This document shows, piece by piece, positions 23,194 to 35,716 of a DNA stretch of 64,000 nt. Source of the stretch: Cymbidium sinense (lineage: Eukaryota; Streptophyta; Magnoliopsida; Asparagales; Orchidaceae); NCBI GenBank assembly GCA_021442155.1, contig CM038215.1, positions 7,402,976-7,466,975 on the forward strand, read 5' to 3'. Position 1 is the first letter of the stretch. Each line of letters opens with the position of its first letter. The notes beneath the pieces were generated by a model, which saw only the letters and a list, made by a program, of their open reading frames with translations, was not told the origin of the DNA and made no database searches. Made by a program: the position numbers and the translations under genes.

Positions 23194-26007
23194 CAAAAAG
23201 CCTTAAACCTAAACCCAAAACCCTCAAAACCCTAAACCCTTAAACCCTAAACTATAAACCATAAACCCTAAACCCTAAATTACAATCCCTAAGCCCTAAA
23301 CCCTTAACTAAACCTAAACCCTAAAAGTTAAAACCTAAACCTAAACTAAATAAAATAAAATAAATAAATAAACCAAAAAATAAAATAATAAATATAATAT
23401 AAAAACTTAAATTAAAACCTAAACCCAAACTAAACCTAAACTTAAACCTAAAGAAAATAAAAAAATAAAAACTAAACTAAAATAAAATAAATAAAACCTA
23501 AACTAAACTAAAATAATAAAACCTAAATAAAATAGAAACTAAACCTAAAATAAAAAAAATAATCCTAAAATAAAAATATAATAAAACCTAAACCTAAAAA
23601 TAATCCTAAAATAAATAAAATAAAACTTAAACCCTAAACTTTAAAACTTAAACCTAAATTAAAAAATAAAGTAAACCTAAACTTAAACCTAAACTAAAAT
23701 AAACTAAACTAAAATAAATAAAACCTAAACCTAAAAACCTAAATAAAAAATAAAATCAACTAAAATAAACTAAAACTAAAATAAAACCATGAATAAACCT
23801 ATAATAAAATCCTAAACTCTAAACCAAAATAAGAATAAAACCTAAACCTAAATGTAAATATAAAATAAAACCTAAACATGAAAATAAAATAAAATAAAAC
23901 TAACTAAAATAGACTAAACCTAGCTAAAAAATAAAAAAATAAAATCTTAACTAAAATAAATAAACCTAAAATAAAATAAAATGAGCCTAAATAAAATATA
24001 AAATAAAATAAATAAAATAAATAAAATAAACTAAATAAACCTAAACCTATGACTTTGCTTAATTTTTTTTTTTAAAACTCTAACCCTAAACCCTTAACCC
24101 TAAACCTTAAACCAGAATAAAACCCTGATGCCTAAACCCTAAGCCCCTAAACCCTAAACCTAAAACCATCCACTGACCCTACCATAACCCTATGCCACAG
24201 ACCCTAAATCTTACCCACACCTTAAACCCTAAACCTAAATAAAATAACCTAAATAATACCTAAAAATAAAATAAAACCTAAACCTAAATAAAATAATATA
24301 AAATAAAATTTAAACAAACTTAAACCTAACTACTACCTAAAATGTAATTAACATAAATAATATAATAACTAGACTAAAATAAAATGAAACCCAAACTAAA
24401 CTAAAATAAATTAACATAATGAAAACAAAATAAATAAAACTAAACTTAAAATCAAAATAATAAACCTAAAATAAAATAAAATAAAACTAAATTAAACCCT
24501 ACACTACCCTACCCTATTGAGCCAAACCATGACCCTAAACCCACCTACCCTACCAAAACCTGATCCCAAATAAAACATAAAAACTAAACTAAACTAAATA
24601 AAAATAAAAAAATAAAACCTAAACCTAAAATAATAAAAAATAAAACTACCTAAAACTAAACCTACCCAACCTAAACATAAAATTAACATAATAAAAAAAT
24701 AATAACTAAACTAAATAATTGAAACAAACTAAACTAAAATAACATAAAATAAAAAATAAAAATAAATAAATAAAACTAAACTTAAATAAAAAATAAATAA
24801 ACCTAAAATAAAATAAAATAAAATTAAATTAAAACCCTAAACACTAAACATAAACCCTAGAGCCATACTCAGACTACCCACCCATGAAACCCTACCCTAA
24901 ACCTAAAAACAAACTACCTACTTAAAACCAAAATTAAAATAATAAACCTACCTAAATAATAAATAAAATAAAATTAAAACCTAAAACCTAAACCTAAAAA
25001 CAAAACCTAAAACCTAAATAAAATAACATAAAATAAAAAAATAACTAAACAAAAACCAAACTAAACTAAAAATAAAATAAACATAAAATAAAAAAAAATA
25101 AAATAAAAACTAAACTTAATATCAAAATAAAATAAACCTAAAATAAAATAAAAAATCAATCAAAATAAAACCTAAACCCTAAACTCAAAAAAGCTAGACT
25201 AAAATAAAGAAAATAAAATAAACCTAAACTAAACTAAAATAAACTAAACTAAAATATAAAACCTAAATATAAACCTAAAATAAATTATACCTAAACCCTA
25301 AACTAAATAAAATAAAATAAACTAAAATAAACTAAACCTAAAACTAAATAAGTAAACGAAAATAAACCTAAAATAAAACCTAAATCCTAAACCAAAATAT
25401 AATAAAATAAACCTAAACCTAATAAAAATAAAACCTAAAACCTTAAAAATAAAATAAAAAAATAAAACTAAAAGTTAAGAATAAACTAAACCTAAACCTA
25501 AAAAAATAAACTAAAATAAAAACCAAAATAAAAATAAATAAACATAAAATAAATAAACTAAACTAAAATAAAATATAAACCTAAATAAAGTAAATGAAAT
25601 AAAATAAAATAAATAAAAAATAAATGAAATAAACTAAATAAACCTAAACCTACCGATTTACTTAATTTAAAAAAACCCTAAACCTTAAACCCTAAATGCT
25701 AAACCCTAAACTAACCAAATCTTAAACCCCAAACCCTCAAATCTCTAAACCTTATCCATATGCCCCAAACTAAAGCTAAACACTCAAAACCCTAAACCCT
25801 AAAACTATCACACAAACCTTAAACCCAAAATAAAATAAAAATCCCTAACCATAAACCCAAAAACTAAACCATAAACTCTAACCAAACCCTAAAATGATAA
25901 ACTATAAAACCCTAAACCTAAACTCTAAACACTAAACCTTAACCCTAAACCCAAACCTAAACCTAAACTTAAGTAATTAAATAAATTAATTAATAAATAA
26001 ACCCCAG
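23194..26007 (+). repeat. Degenerate telomere-like satellite block 5
   Basis: CCCTAAA islands at about 23200-23330, 24070-24240 and 25670-25960 alternate with AATAAA/CTAAA/ACCTAAA text. Linker motifs sit at 24051-24066 (gactttgcttaatttt) and 25653-25668 (ccgatttacttaattt), 1.6 kb apart. The stretch at 24480-24560 and 24840-24910 has unusual CCTACC and ACCTAC words rather than CCCTAAA. No gene is visible. Confidence 0.92.
25653..25668 (+). repeat. Satellite linker motif before GRP 4
   Basis: ccgatttacttaattt, preceded by 'aactaaataaacctaaacct' and followed by A-run and CCCTAAA. It is the form closest to the apparent consensus of the linker. Confidence 0.78.
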
Positions 26008-26390
26008 AATGGGTAGAACTTTGTGGTGAACATCACCATCCACCGTGGGTTAGATCACTGATGGAGGCAAAGGTGGAGGTAGCAATTATCGCTGGTAGTG
26101 GGGGATTTGGATGTGCTGGATTTGTGGTGGTTATGGAGGAGGAGAAATAGAGGTTAGTGGTGGTGGTGGAGGAGAGATCAAGATATGATGGTGAATACTA
26201 CTGAGATATTGAAATAGAGAATTGAAGAACATTCATCGATTACTTATGAAACTAACTTAAGAGACTATTCCTATCTAGGCTTTCATTTGCATTCTTGTTG
26301 TCAGTGTCTTAAAAAACTTGGTGTGTTTCTTGGTTGATGAAATTGAAAAGAAGAAATGTTGAATATGAATTTCTTCACTATTAAAAAAAA
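26008..26390 (+). pseudogene. GRP 3'-end pseudogene copy 4
   Basis: Begins aatgggtagaactttg at the common boundary. The coding part is shortened by several deletions (RRM end reduced, Gly-rich region about 180 bp), retaining 'ggaggcaaaggtggaggtag', 'ggtggtggtggagg' and 'gagatcaagatatgatgg'. The 3'UTR carries 'aaaaaacttggtgtgtttcttgg' in two parts, 'gaaaagaagaaatgttgaat', and ends 'cactatt' plus eight A before CCCAAAATCC text. Not translatable. Confidence 0.84.
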
Positions 26391-27387
26391 TACCCAAAAT
26401 CCTAAACCCTAAGCTAAAACCTGAACCATTGACCTAAACCCTAAAAACCCTAAACCCAAAACCCAAAAATAACCAAAACTAAACCCTAAACCCTAAACCT
26501 AAACCTTAAATCCTAAAACCCTAACCCTATTAAACCCTACCCTAAAGCTAAAACCTACTAAATAATAAAAAAATAAAATAAATAAATAAACCAAATTGTA
26601 AAATAAATAATAAAATAAATAAAAACTAAACCTATACCTAAACCTAAACCTAAACTTAAACCTAAAGATAATAAAAGAAACTAAATAAAATAAATAAATA
26701 AACCTAAACTAAACTAAGAAAAACCTAAATAAAATAAACCAAATAAAATAAATAAAATACTAAACCTAAAATAATAACCTAAAAATAAATAAAAATTAAA
26801 ACTTAAACTAAACTAAAACCTAAACTAAATAATAAAATAAATGACTTATAAACTAAAATAAACTAAACTAAAATAAATAAAATAAACCTAGTTATTATTA
26901 ACTAATAAAATAAATATAGTAATAAAAAATAAAAAAATAACTAAAAATAAAACTAAAATAAACCTAAAATAAAAGAAAAAAAAAAACATAAACAAAACCT
27001 AAAATTAAAATAAAACCTAAACATAAGATAAAATAAAATACTAAATAAAAATAAACCTAAACTAAACTAAAATAAACTAAATAAAAACCCAAACTAAAAT
27101 AAAATGCTAAATAAAATAAACTAAATAATAAATTAAAATAAATAATTAAATAAACTAAAATAAAATAAAGAATAAACTAAAATAAACTAAACCAACCCTA
27201 ACCACAGCTAAACCTATCCATAAACCTACCAAAATCTTAAACTACTAAAAACCACTAAACTAAACTAATAAACTAAAGCTCTAAAGCCCTAACCTAAACT
27301 AAATCCTACCTAAACCTAAACCCTAAATCTACTAAATAAAACCCCAAAGAACCTTAAACCATAAACCATAACCACAAAATAAATCCC
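26391..27387 (+). repeat. Degenerate telomere-like satellite block 6
   Basis: CCCTAAA and CCCAAAA words at 26395-26550, then AATAAA/CTAAA text to about 27180, then a mixed CCTAAA and ACCTACC stretch that meets the 5' end of LINE-2 at 27388. No gene is visible. Confidence 0.9.
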
Positions 27388-27445
27388 TGGATTGGCCGTT
27401 TCGGTTTTGGCGTCTGCTGCCTCTCTCTGAAAGATTTGGCTCCAT

Positions 27446-28870
27446 ATGGTGTGGCGTCTCAGATTAAATGGCAGGCTTTGGTCTCGATTCCCGACCCGTC
27501 GCTCCAGCGTGAAATTTGGCTCGACTTCACAGTTTATGGATTCAATTGCTCCTATTCATGCACCTATTGTTAAATCATTCAAAGATGCTTTATCTGGTAA
27601 GATACCTACCCCGAGTGCTTCGGTTAATCTCATTTCTACATCTTATGGTGAATAAATGTGTGTTCGATGGGATGTTGGCTTTAAACCCGAGTTTGCTTTG
27701 GTGGGTAAATTCTCCCTTGACTCTTGATAATATTAGCTCTTTCTTTCATAGCTTAAAATTATGGTACTTTCACTATGGTGATAGATCCGTCACATTCTTA
27801 TTCAACTCTCAAAATGATTATTTGCGGGTTTTAAAATCGTTCTTATTTTGTGCATAATTGTCTATGATGCTATTGAAATGGTCGCCTCTTTGATGTCAGA
27901 GGAATCTCCCATTGTCTCGCTTTTCTAACATCGCATACATTAATGTCACTCATCAAGTTTTGTTTCTGTTGGCGGCCTTTTGGTAGGCCTCTCTAAATTG
28001 ACCAAAACGCCACTAGATCTAGGCCATCCATTTCGTATTCGTTGAGATAGACATCACAAAAAATATCCCAAAGAGGTTTGGATTGGCTCAGAAAAATTTG
28101 GATAGTTAAAAATTAATTCAAAATTTTCTTATCTTTTGCACTCACTAAAGATTCTCAGACCGACCACTAATGTTTTGTGCTTCATCCTAATCTAAAAAAT
28201 TTAGCACGAATAAATAATTACTGGAAAACCACTACTCTAGCATGTGTAAGATACTCAAAGACCCTCTCCTTCCCCACCTTCTCTTGATTTGTCTAGTGGA
28301 AAACACTGACCTTGGTACTAAAACGCACATTGAGGGGTGTGGCGATACCAATGACAATTTACCTAACCTAATTAATCGGTTTCCCATGATAGCTCTTTGC
28401 ATTTAAATCCTCTGAAAATGGTAGTACTTATATTGGACACCCAACTAAACATTTTGAATGAGAATCATATAATGGACCAAAACAATGATGACCCTATGGC
28501 TTAGAACATATTGAGAAAGATATTTGTATTACGAATGGCTAGAACTTCCCCATCTTCTCTTGGTGATAATCAACAATTGAACCCAATTTCTCACACTCTA
28601 TCGATAGGAAGAAGGTGAAATCCCCTCTCCTAAAACATTGATAGATCCTTCTATTATTCCAGAACTCAAAAATCAATCTCTTTCTGATGGAGATAATTTG
28701 GATTCTGATAAACTTTTCAAATTGTTAAATACAAAATATCCTACAAAGCAAAATTTCTAATAATAAGCACTAGAACCACTAAATCTTCTTCCACCCCAAA
28801 AAGTAATGTGTCATCACTTCTTTCCTCTCTTTCCTTTCTCTTCTCAAACTTGGCATAACTCCTTTAACCT
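27446..28870 (+). pseudogene. LINE-2 ORF1 remnant (DUF4283-like)
   Basis: The first frame (from ATG 27446, 69 codons) includes PIVKSFKDALSGKIP and LISTSYGE. The reading then continues in shifted frames with FKPEFALVGKFSLDS and, further on, KWSPL, REESPIVS and KKYPKEVWIGSEKFG (near 28045-28095). That order matches LINE-1 ORF1 here (KNTLRKFGLAK) and DUF4283-type ORF1 proteins of plant LINEs. A Ser/Asn/Lys-rich tail follows to about 28870. Premature stops make it inactive. Confidence 0.78.
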
Positions 28871-31800
28871 TAATTAATCATTCTAGGAAGTTATCTACTT
28901 TGATGGGCTTAGATTTTTATACTAATTCCTTTAACCGACTTTTCTACAATATGGCTTGGAGCATTACTAACTATGTTGACTCTAGGCATCGGATTAGTTG
29001 CATTATGCTGGTTGTAGTTCTATTTTGATGATTATAGTATTTTTTGGCTAATGCTTACATTCTTGGGACTCTTTACTCCAAGGCCTTATTCATAAAGGTT
29101 CCATCACCTATGAAAGGATTTTGGTTGGTTGTAGCTTGGACTCTCTATAAAAAACTTGCTGTAATGTCTAACCTATGCTTTCTGCAAGGGAAGAAATTGT
29201 AATACCCTGGTCTCTTAATGGTTATTTTGGTCAAATCCTTATCTGGAATGGATTGGGTTTAATTGCTTTGGGTTTTGGAGGTTTCTTTTCATGGTTGTTT
29301 GTTGATTTGTTTGTTGATTTGGTTTTTCATCAATGGTTAAGTGAAGATTTTTTTCTCCGCTCCTCCTAGTCTTCCTCTTCTTTTGCCATCTTGCCTACAT
29401 CTTGCAAGTTGGTTTTAGACCTTTATTTTCTTAAAATTCTGATTGGTAATGTAGCTACTTGGAATCATCTTCTTATTTTATATTCTAGTAACAATGTTGC
29501 ATTAGTTGCTCATGGGAGTGACTTCTTGCCTTATTTAGGCAGCTTCTTTCTCATTTGTGAATCATATTACTCATTGTTTATATTGTAATCCACATCTAAT
29601 GGGTTTTGTTACCTTCTTGGTTTGGAGTGTCATTTCTATTTATAAATTATAGTCTGTTGATGTCTTAAGAGTTTGGATGTTTGTGGATTTGGCTTATCGA
29701 TTAGTTGCCTAGATCTTGTGGTAACTTTACTATAGTATCCCTTTTCGCTTTATGCGAGATCCGTGTCTACTCTGTTACTTAACCTATGGTTTGTATACTC
29801 TCAATGATTGTTATTATGGAATGTGGGTATTTCTCCAAGGATTATGGGCTGAATTGGGATAGTGTTGCTGTTGTTATGTATGTTCCTTATGTGGTAACTT
29901 TTCGATTTTCTTGATGATTTGTCTGGCTGACATTATCCTTTATCTCTTAATGCGGTCCTTTAATCTATATAAGTTTGTGGTAATTTAAAGGACTTTGATT
30001 TACCTTTCATTGGTGGTTTCTTAATCTTGAATGCATGAGGACTTTGCTCTTAGGCTTGAGCACCTATTGGTTTTTCTTTATTAGTTATTTTTGATTAGAG
30101 CCCATCTCTACTAATATCTCTTTGCAGAATGGTGTTATTCTTTTCAATATTAGTCTAGCTATTTCGGCTTTGCTTCCCATGATCAGTTTGGAGTTTTTCA
30201 AATTATCATTATGCATCTATTGGGATTGTGACCTTTGCTTCTCTGGAAAATCCTTGAACTTATACAATTTCTTCTATTTATCCTTCTTAGTAATATTTCC
30301 TTTTCTTTATAGTGTTACTATTGTCCATCTGGGATGTTGTTTCTTTTCTTCTGTTGTTCTCCCATCCTATGCTATGATTGGAATACGTACAACTTAAAGC
30401 ACATTTCTTTGTTATGCTTGGATCTAATCAATGATTTATCTTATATGCATAATTGGGTCATTACAAACCACTATTGTTATTTACCCAGCGAGTGGATTAT
30501 GGTTCACGACAATGCTCGATTTCTCAAATACTGGATAGCTTATGGTGGGAGATATTCATTATCCTTTATATGTTATGGGTGGAATCTTGCTTGTTGGTTT
30601 CTACTTGTTGGTTGGATGCTGGTTCATTTCCCACCTTACTCCCCAGCTTTGATTATTTGGTTTGCAAGTCTCTGATATTCTTGATTGTTGTTTTTGCTTT
30701 GAATCACCTTCTATATGCTTATCATTGGAATTCATTGATTTACCTTTTACGCTATTGTTTACTTCATCCTTTTTTCAAACTTTTGATTATTCGGATGAGT
30801 GGCAACTTGGTGAGTTACTGGTTTCTTTGTTGATTTACTTGAGAAGAAAGATGTATTAAATGAGTTTGTGCCTTTGCTATTTTGTTCTTTGGATTGATTA
30901 TGGCGGATGGATTAATGTGGATTCTAATGTGGATCTAACTAATAATTTGCCTATTTTTTGTTTTATTCTCTCTGGCCTTGTTCTAAAATTGCCCATTCTC
31001 GATGCTTGTGATCTGCTTTACCCTTGTTATTTCTATTCCCAACTGGGACCTGAATGGCTTGTGCTCTGCTACTATCTTTTTGTCTTGGGAATTTATCCTG
31101 GAATGCATTCTTTATGCGACACTTTCATGTCTTGGTTTTGGCTGTCTTGGCTATTACTGCCTGGGTTGTCCTTTACTCTTGGTTATCTGTTCTCTTGTAT
31201 TTCGGATTCTCATATGGAATTATTTGGCCTCCAGTTTTTCTGGACATAAAATACTTACTCCTAAAGAATAATCTATTATTAAAGGGTGGTATTACATGGT
31301 TTTCGCTAATTCCACAAAATGATTTGGATCAAATATGGGGATTGCACCAATCGCATTCATTATATTGATTGGGCACTTTTCTTTGGACCTTGTCTACCCT
31401 AGCTATACTTACGGCCCGATTCATTTATTTATATAATGGTGTCTTTTAAAGACTCATTGACTTGTTGATAGAGCTACTCGATGTTTTCCAGTGGATGGTT
31501 TCTTTACCGACCTATTGCATATGCATAAATATGATTTTATTTAGGTTTGCAGGCAATAAAGCTCACATGATTATCAACAATTGGGTACTTCCTTCTCACA
31601 GGTTTGTTGGCTATGATGGCTATGATGTTCTCACACCCTTTTGGTTAGGTAGTAGCTCTTTGTGATGTAACCTCGCTAAAGTTTGGATGCTCATACTTGC
31701 ATCATACATGGTGTGATTGAGCAGAGCCTTCTATCACATTTCCTTATTATCTTACTCATACTATATTGTTTCCTTCTACCTTTTTTTCTGTATTACATTA

Positions 31801-32104
31801 ACTGTTCTAATCTCTCTCTCACAATCACTTTGCAGGTGTTTCTCTCTTTTTATTTTACAGGTTTGCTTCATATTACCAAGCACTCTTTCAACCATTAGAA
31901 CATTGGCCTTATCTTTTCTTTAGCTTATTATGTTAATCATCTTGTATCTTTTCTTTGCCTTATGGTTTTCTTTTGCTCTTGGATGTGGTTGATTACTCCT
32001 TAGGCTAATTGTAGCTCTTTGAGCATGGTTTGAGTTTATCCCCTTTAAAGACCTTGTAACCTTTTTTTTGTGGCAATAAAATACCCAGATAATGGGGTTT
32101 TCCT
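28871..32104 (+). other. LINE-2 middle and T-rich 3' region
   Basis: T-rich sequence with many overlapping open frames that encode only hydrophobic, low-complexity peptides, as expected from T-richness. No retroelement domain was recognised in any frame. The last 0.7 kb is homologous to LINE-3 and to the end of LINE-1. Confidence 0.7.
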
Positions 32105-32125
32105 AAAAAAAAAAAAAAAAAAAAA
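32075..32125 (+). terminator. LINE-2 poly(A) signal and A-tail
   Basis: AATAAA at 32075-32080, then 21 uninterrupted A at 32105-32125, directly followed by 'ccataaacccta'. This is the longest pure A-tail of the retrocopies in the window and marks the 3' junction precisely. Confidence 0.88.
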
Positions 32126-33285
32126 CCATAAACCCTAAAAAAACTAAAACTAACCTAAATAAAACCTAAAAATAAAATAAGTAAAAAATAAACCTAAATA
32201 AAATAAAAAATAAAATAAAATAAAATGAACTAAAACTAAACCTAAACCTAAAAGTGAAAATAAAATAAAATAAAAATGAAAAAATAACTAAAATAAAATA
32301 AATAAAACCTAAAACTAAATAAAATAAACTAAACCTAAAAAACCTAAATAAAATAAAACAAATTAAAATATAAATAAAATAAACCTAAAATAAAATAAAA
32401 TAAACTAAAATGAAACCTAAACTTAAAATAAACTTAAAATAAAACAAAATAAAAAACCTAAGCTAAATAAAACCTAAACCTAAATAAACTAAAATAAACC
32501 TAAACCTAATTAAATAAATTAAACTAAAATAAATAAAACCAAACCTACATAATAAACTAAACCTAAACCCTAAAAATAAAATAAAATATTAAAATAAACC
32601 TAAAATGACCTAAACTCAAAAAAAATAAAATAAAAAACCTATACCTTAAATAAAAAATAAAATAAACTAAACCAAAAGATAAATAAAATATAATTAAACT
32701 AAAAAATAAGCATAAACCTAAAAACTAAAAATATACTAAAATAAAACCTAAACTAAAATAAATAAACATAAAATAATTAAAATAAAATAAATAAAATAAA
32801 AAATAAAAAGCTAAACCTAAATAAAATAAAAAAAATATAATTACTAAAAATAATAAACCTAAAACCACAAAAAAAAATAAACTAAAATAAAAAACCTAAA
32901 CTATAATAAGTAAACATAAATAAATAAAATAAACTAAATAAAATAAAATAAACTTAAAATGAAATAAAAATAAAATAAATAAGATATAAATTAACCCCTA
33001 TGGGTTTGTAATTTTAAAAAATAAAACCCAAACTAAACCCTAAACTAACCATAAAACCTAAACCCCAAAACCTAAATCATAAACCACTAAACCAAACTAT
33101 AAAACCCTAAAACCCTAAACCCTAAACCAAAACTAAGCCTAAAGCATAAACCATGAGCCCAAAACCAAAATCATAAGCCTAAACTAACCTAAACCCAAAC
33201 CTAACCACAAACCCTAAACCTAAACCTAGTAAATAAATAAATTAAAACATAAACCTAAACCATAAAACTAATAAATAAACCATAT
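32126..33285 (+). repeat. Degenerate telomere-like satellite block 7
   Basis: Starts at the LINE-2 tail. AATAAA/CTAAA text to about 32990, a decayed linker (cctatgggtttgtaattt, near 32997-33014), then CCCTAAA and CCAAAA words to GRP copy 5. No gene is visible. Confidence 0.91.
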
Positions 33286-33712
33286 ATTGGGAGAACTTGA
33301 TGGTAGGAACATCACCATCAAAATCGATCTAAGTGAGGTGGGCTGTTGTGAGGGTGTTGGTTGATAGGTGAGTGGATATGGAGGTGGTTGTCAAAGCAAT
33401 GGTGGTTATGGAGGAAGGAGCTGGAGGTTATAGCCATGGTGGTGGCGGAGGTAGAGATGGGATATGGTGGAGGACCCCACTACTGAGAGGCTGGGTGGTT
33501 CAGAGAGCTAATTGAAGAATGGTCAATCCGATCTGATGCTTATGAAATTGTTTCTTTATAATAGAGATGGTTCTAGTTATCTATGGTTTTTGATTTGCTC
33601 TATCTTGCTCATTTTTATCTATGTCCTCTTGTGTCTTAGAAAACTTGGGGTGCTACTTGGTTGATGAAATCAAAAGAAATGTTGAATTTGAATTTGTTCT
33701 CTATTAAAAAAA
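33286..33712 (+). pseudogene. GRP 3'-end pseudogene copy 5
   Basis: Starts attgggagaacttgatgg at the common boundary, one base change from AATGGG. The RRM end is 'ggtaggaacatcaccatcaa'. The Gly-rich part has deletions but keeps 'ggatatggaggtggttgtc', 'ggttatagccatggtggtgg' and 'agagatgggatatggtgg'. The 3'UTR has 'tataatagagatggttctag', 'aaacttggggtgctacttgg' and 'aaatgttgaatttgaatttg' and ends 'ctctatt' plus seven A. Frameshifted. Confidence 0.85.
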
Positions 33713-34324
33713 CCTAAATCTAAAAACCTAAACCCAAAACCTAAACCATAAACCCCAAACCTTAAACCCTAAACTAACCTAAACACTAAACTAAACCCTA
33801 AAAAGATAAAACCCTAAACCTAAACTAAATAAAACCTAAAATAAAATATAAAAAAAACCTAAACCAAAATAAAATAAAATAAAAAAAAAATATAAACTAA
33901 AACCTAAAATAAACATAAAGAAAATAAAATAAAAATAAAAAACTAAACTAAAATAAAATAAATAAAATCTAAACAAAACTAAAAAATAAAAACCTAAAAT
34001 AAAACTAAACCTAAAATATAAAAATAAAATAAAAAATAAAAAAACTAAGTAAAATTAAAACCAAAATTAAATAAATAATAATAAAAAAAATTAAAAGAAA
34101 CTATAAAATAAAAAAAATAAAAGTAAATAAAATAAAAATTCAATAAATAAACAAACCTAAGCTTTATGCTTTACTTTCTATTTAAAAAAAAAAACCCAAA
34201 CCTTAAATCCTAAACCCTAAACCCTAAACACTAAGCCCTAAACCATAAACCCTAAACCCTAAACCCTAAACCCTAAACACTAAACCCTAAAACCCTAAAC
34301 TATAAACCCTAAACCCTAAACCCT
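33713..34324 (+). repeat. Degenerate telomere-like satellite block 8
   Basis: CCCTAAA words, AATAAA/CTAAA text, a decayed linker near 34160-34185 and a tight CCCTAAA island (34205-34324) with several consecutive exact heptamers, meeting LINE-3 at 34325. No gene is visible. Confidence 0.91.
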
Positions 34325-35143
34325 TGGCTGTTCATATTGGCTAAGGTTACTCTTGACTCTATTAGTCCTATAAAATTACTATTGTGATCTAACTATTAAT
34401 AGGTGGCTGTTGCTCCTGATTGGCTTTCATCACTATGGGCATGTTTTCATTGCTTGAAGTTTTATGGGGTTTTTTGTTGGATATTCATTCTCATGCTATG
34501 GTGGAATGCTTAGGTGATGCTTCTCTTACAAGGGATTGGTGGCATCTCTTTGCTATACTGAATAGTGTTTCCTTTCATTCTAGAGTGTATTTTGCTATTG
34601 CTTGGTATGTAGGTATTAAAGATCATATGATTTTCATCTAGTGGCAGCTGCCTTCCCCCAAGTATGTAAGCTATGATGGCTGGGATGATTTGACTCATAA
34701 TTTGGCTGGTAGTAGCACTTGTGATGTAACCCTTCCTTTGAATTTTGGATGCTCATGTTTGTGGCTGCCCCATTCTATTGCAACTGAGCCTGAGCTTTCC
34801 TTCACACACTTCTCTAAATTTCTCACACTTTCATTTATTTTTTCAGTTAATTTTGTTTTTATCTCATTACATGTGCTAATTCCTTCTTCTATTTGCAGGG
34901 TTCTGTTGTTTCCTTGTAGGTTCCTTCTATGGAGGTGGCAAATACTTTTCTCATCTTCTCAAGCTTTCTCTTTTCCTCTAACTTTTCTTTTTACTACTTT
35001 GCTATCTCTTTTTTTCTTTTCCTTTATTTTGGTTGTACTTAGATAGGAGATTCATTCTCTAGGTTGATTGTAGCTCTTTGAGTAGTAGTTCTTAAGGATC
35101 TTATACCCCTTTATGGCAATAAAATTCCCCATTCTCTAAAAAA
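34325..35143 (+). mobile_element. LINE-3: 5'-truncated copy of the same LINE family
   Basis: An 0.8-kb 3' fragment beginning abruptly after CCCTAAACCCT. It matches the end of LINE-2: 'agctatgatggctgggatga', 'gtagtagcacttgtgatgta', 'tttggatgctcatg', 'ttgattgtagctctttgag', then 'tttatggcaataaaatt' with AATAAA at 35118-35123, and a short A-run leading straight into CCCTAAA repeats. It also shares 'actgagcctgagc' with LINE-1. Such 5' truncation is typical of LINE reverse transcription that stopped early. The 118-codon frame at 34690 is a hydrophobic artefact of the T-rich 3' region. Confidence 0.85.
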
Positions 35144-35257
35144 CCCTAAACCCTAAAACCTACAATCCTAAACTTTAAACCCCAAACCCTAAGCTCTAAA
35201 CCCTAAATCATAAACTAACCCTAAACCCTAAACCATAAACTAACCCTAAAGCCTAAG
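35144..35257 (+). repeat. Short telomere-like block between LINE-3 and GRP 6
   Basis: About 115 bp of CCCTAAA and related words between the LINE-3 tail and the start of GRP copy 6. LINE-3 sits where the AATAAA block and linker of a unit would be expected. Confidence 0.9.
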
Positions 35258-35716
35258 AATGGGTAGAACCTTGATGAAAGGAAAATCACTGTTTACTAGG
35301 CTCGATCAAGATCTGGCAGTGGAGGCAAAGGCGGAGGCAGTGGTTAGCACAGTGGTGGTGGGGAATCTGGAGGTGTTGGTGGATATGAAGGTGGTTGTTG
35401 GAGTGGTGGTAGTTTTTGAGGTGGGAGGAGTGATAAAGGCTACAACCATGGTGGTGGTGGGGAGATCGGGATATGATGGCGATCTACTCAAGAGGCGGGG
35501 GAGGTTCTGATGGGAACTGGAGAAATTAAAGAATGGTCAATCCGATCTACTACTTATGGAATTATGTCTTTTTAGTAAAGATGGTTCTACTTATCTAGGA
35601 TTTTGATTTCTATGGGTGATCAATGTCATCGCTTATGTCTTAGAAAACTTTGGTGCTACTTGTTTGATGAAATCAAAAGAAGAAATGTTGAATTTGAATT
35701 TGTTCTATTGAAAAAA
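35258..35716 (+). pseudogene. GRP 3'-end pseudogene copy 6
   Basis: In frame from 35258: NG, stop, NLDERKITVY, stop (35297-35299), ARSRSGSGGKGGGSG, stop, HSGGGESGGVGGYEGG, then a frameshift in the distal Gly-rich tail. Near the end 'gatgggaactggagaaattaa' encodes DGNWRN and a stop, which I take to be the ancestral GRP C-terminus (copy 1 and copy 10 stop three codons earlier because TGG or the preceding codon changed). The stop at codon 14 is shared with copies 1 and 3. The 3'UTR ends 'ttgttctattg' plus six A. Confidence 0.87.

Larger units (their letters stand above)
27388..32125 (+). mobile_element. LINE-2: internally deleted non-LTR retrotransposon
   Basis: A 4.7-kb element in the same orientation as LINE-1. 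The 5' part has a G/C-richer leader and ORF1 remnants. The 3' part is a T-rich region with family phrases ('gatgtaacctcgc', 'tttggatgctcat', 'tagctctttgagcatgg'), AATAAA at 32075-32080 and a pure A-run of 21 (32105-32125), after which telomere-like repeats resume at once. I could not find endonuclease, RT or RNase H motifs between about 28900 and 31400, so most of ORF2 is missing or unrecognisable. Confidence 0.85.

Noticed and set aside
30122..31923. Cluster of overlapping 65-129-codon frames in LINE-2 that look like membrane proteins
   Set aside because: Same T-rich effect; overlapping in all three frames with no conserved motif.
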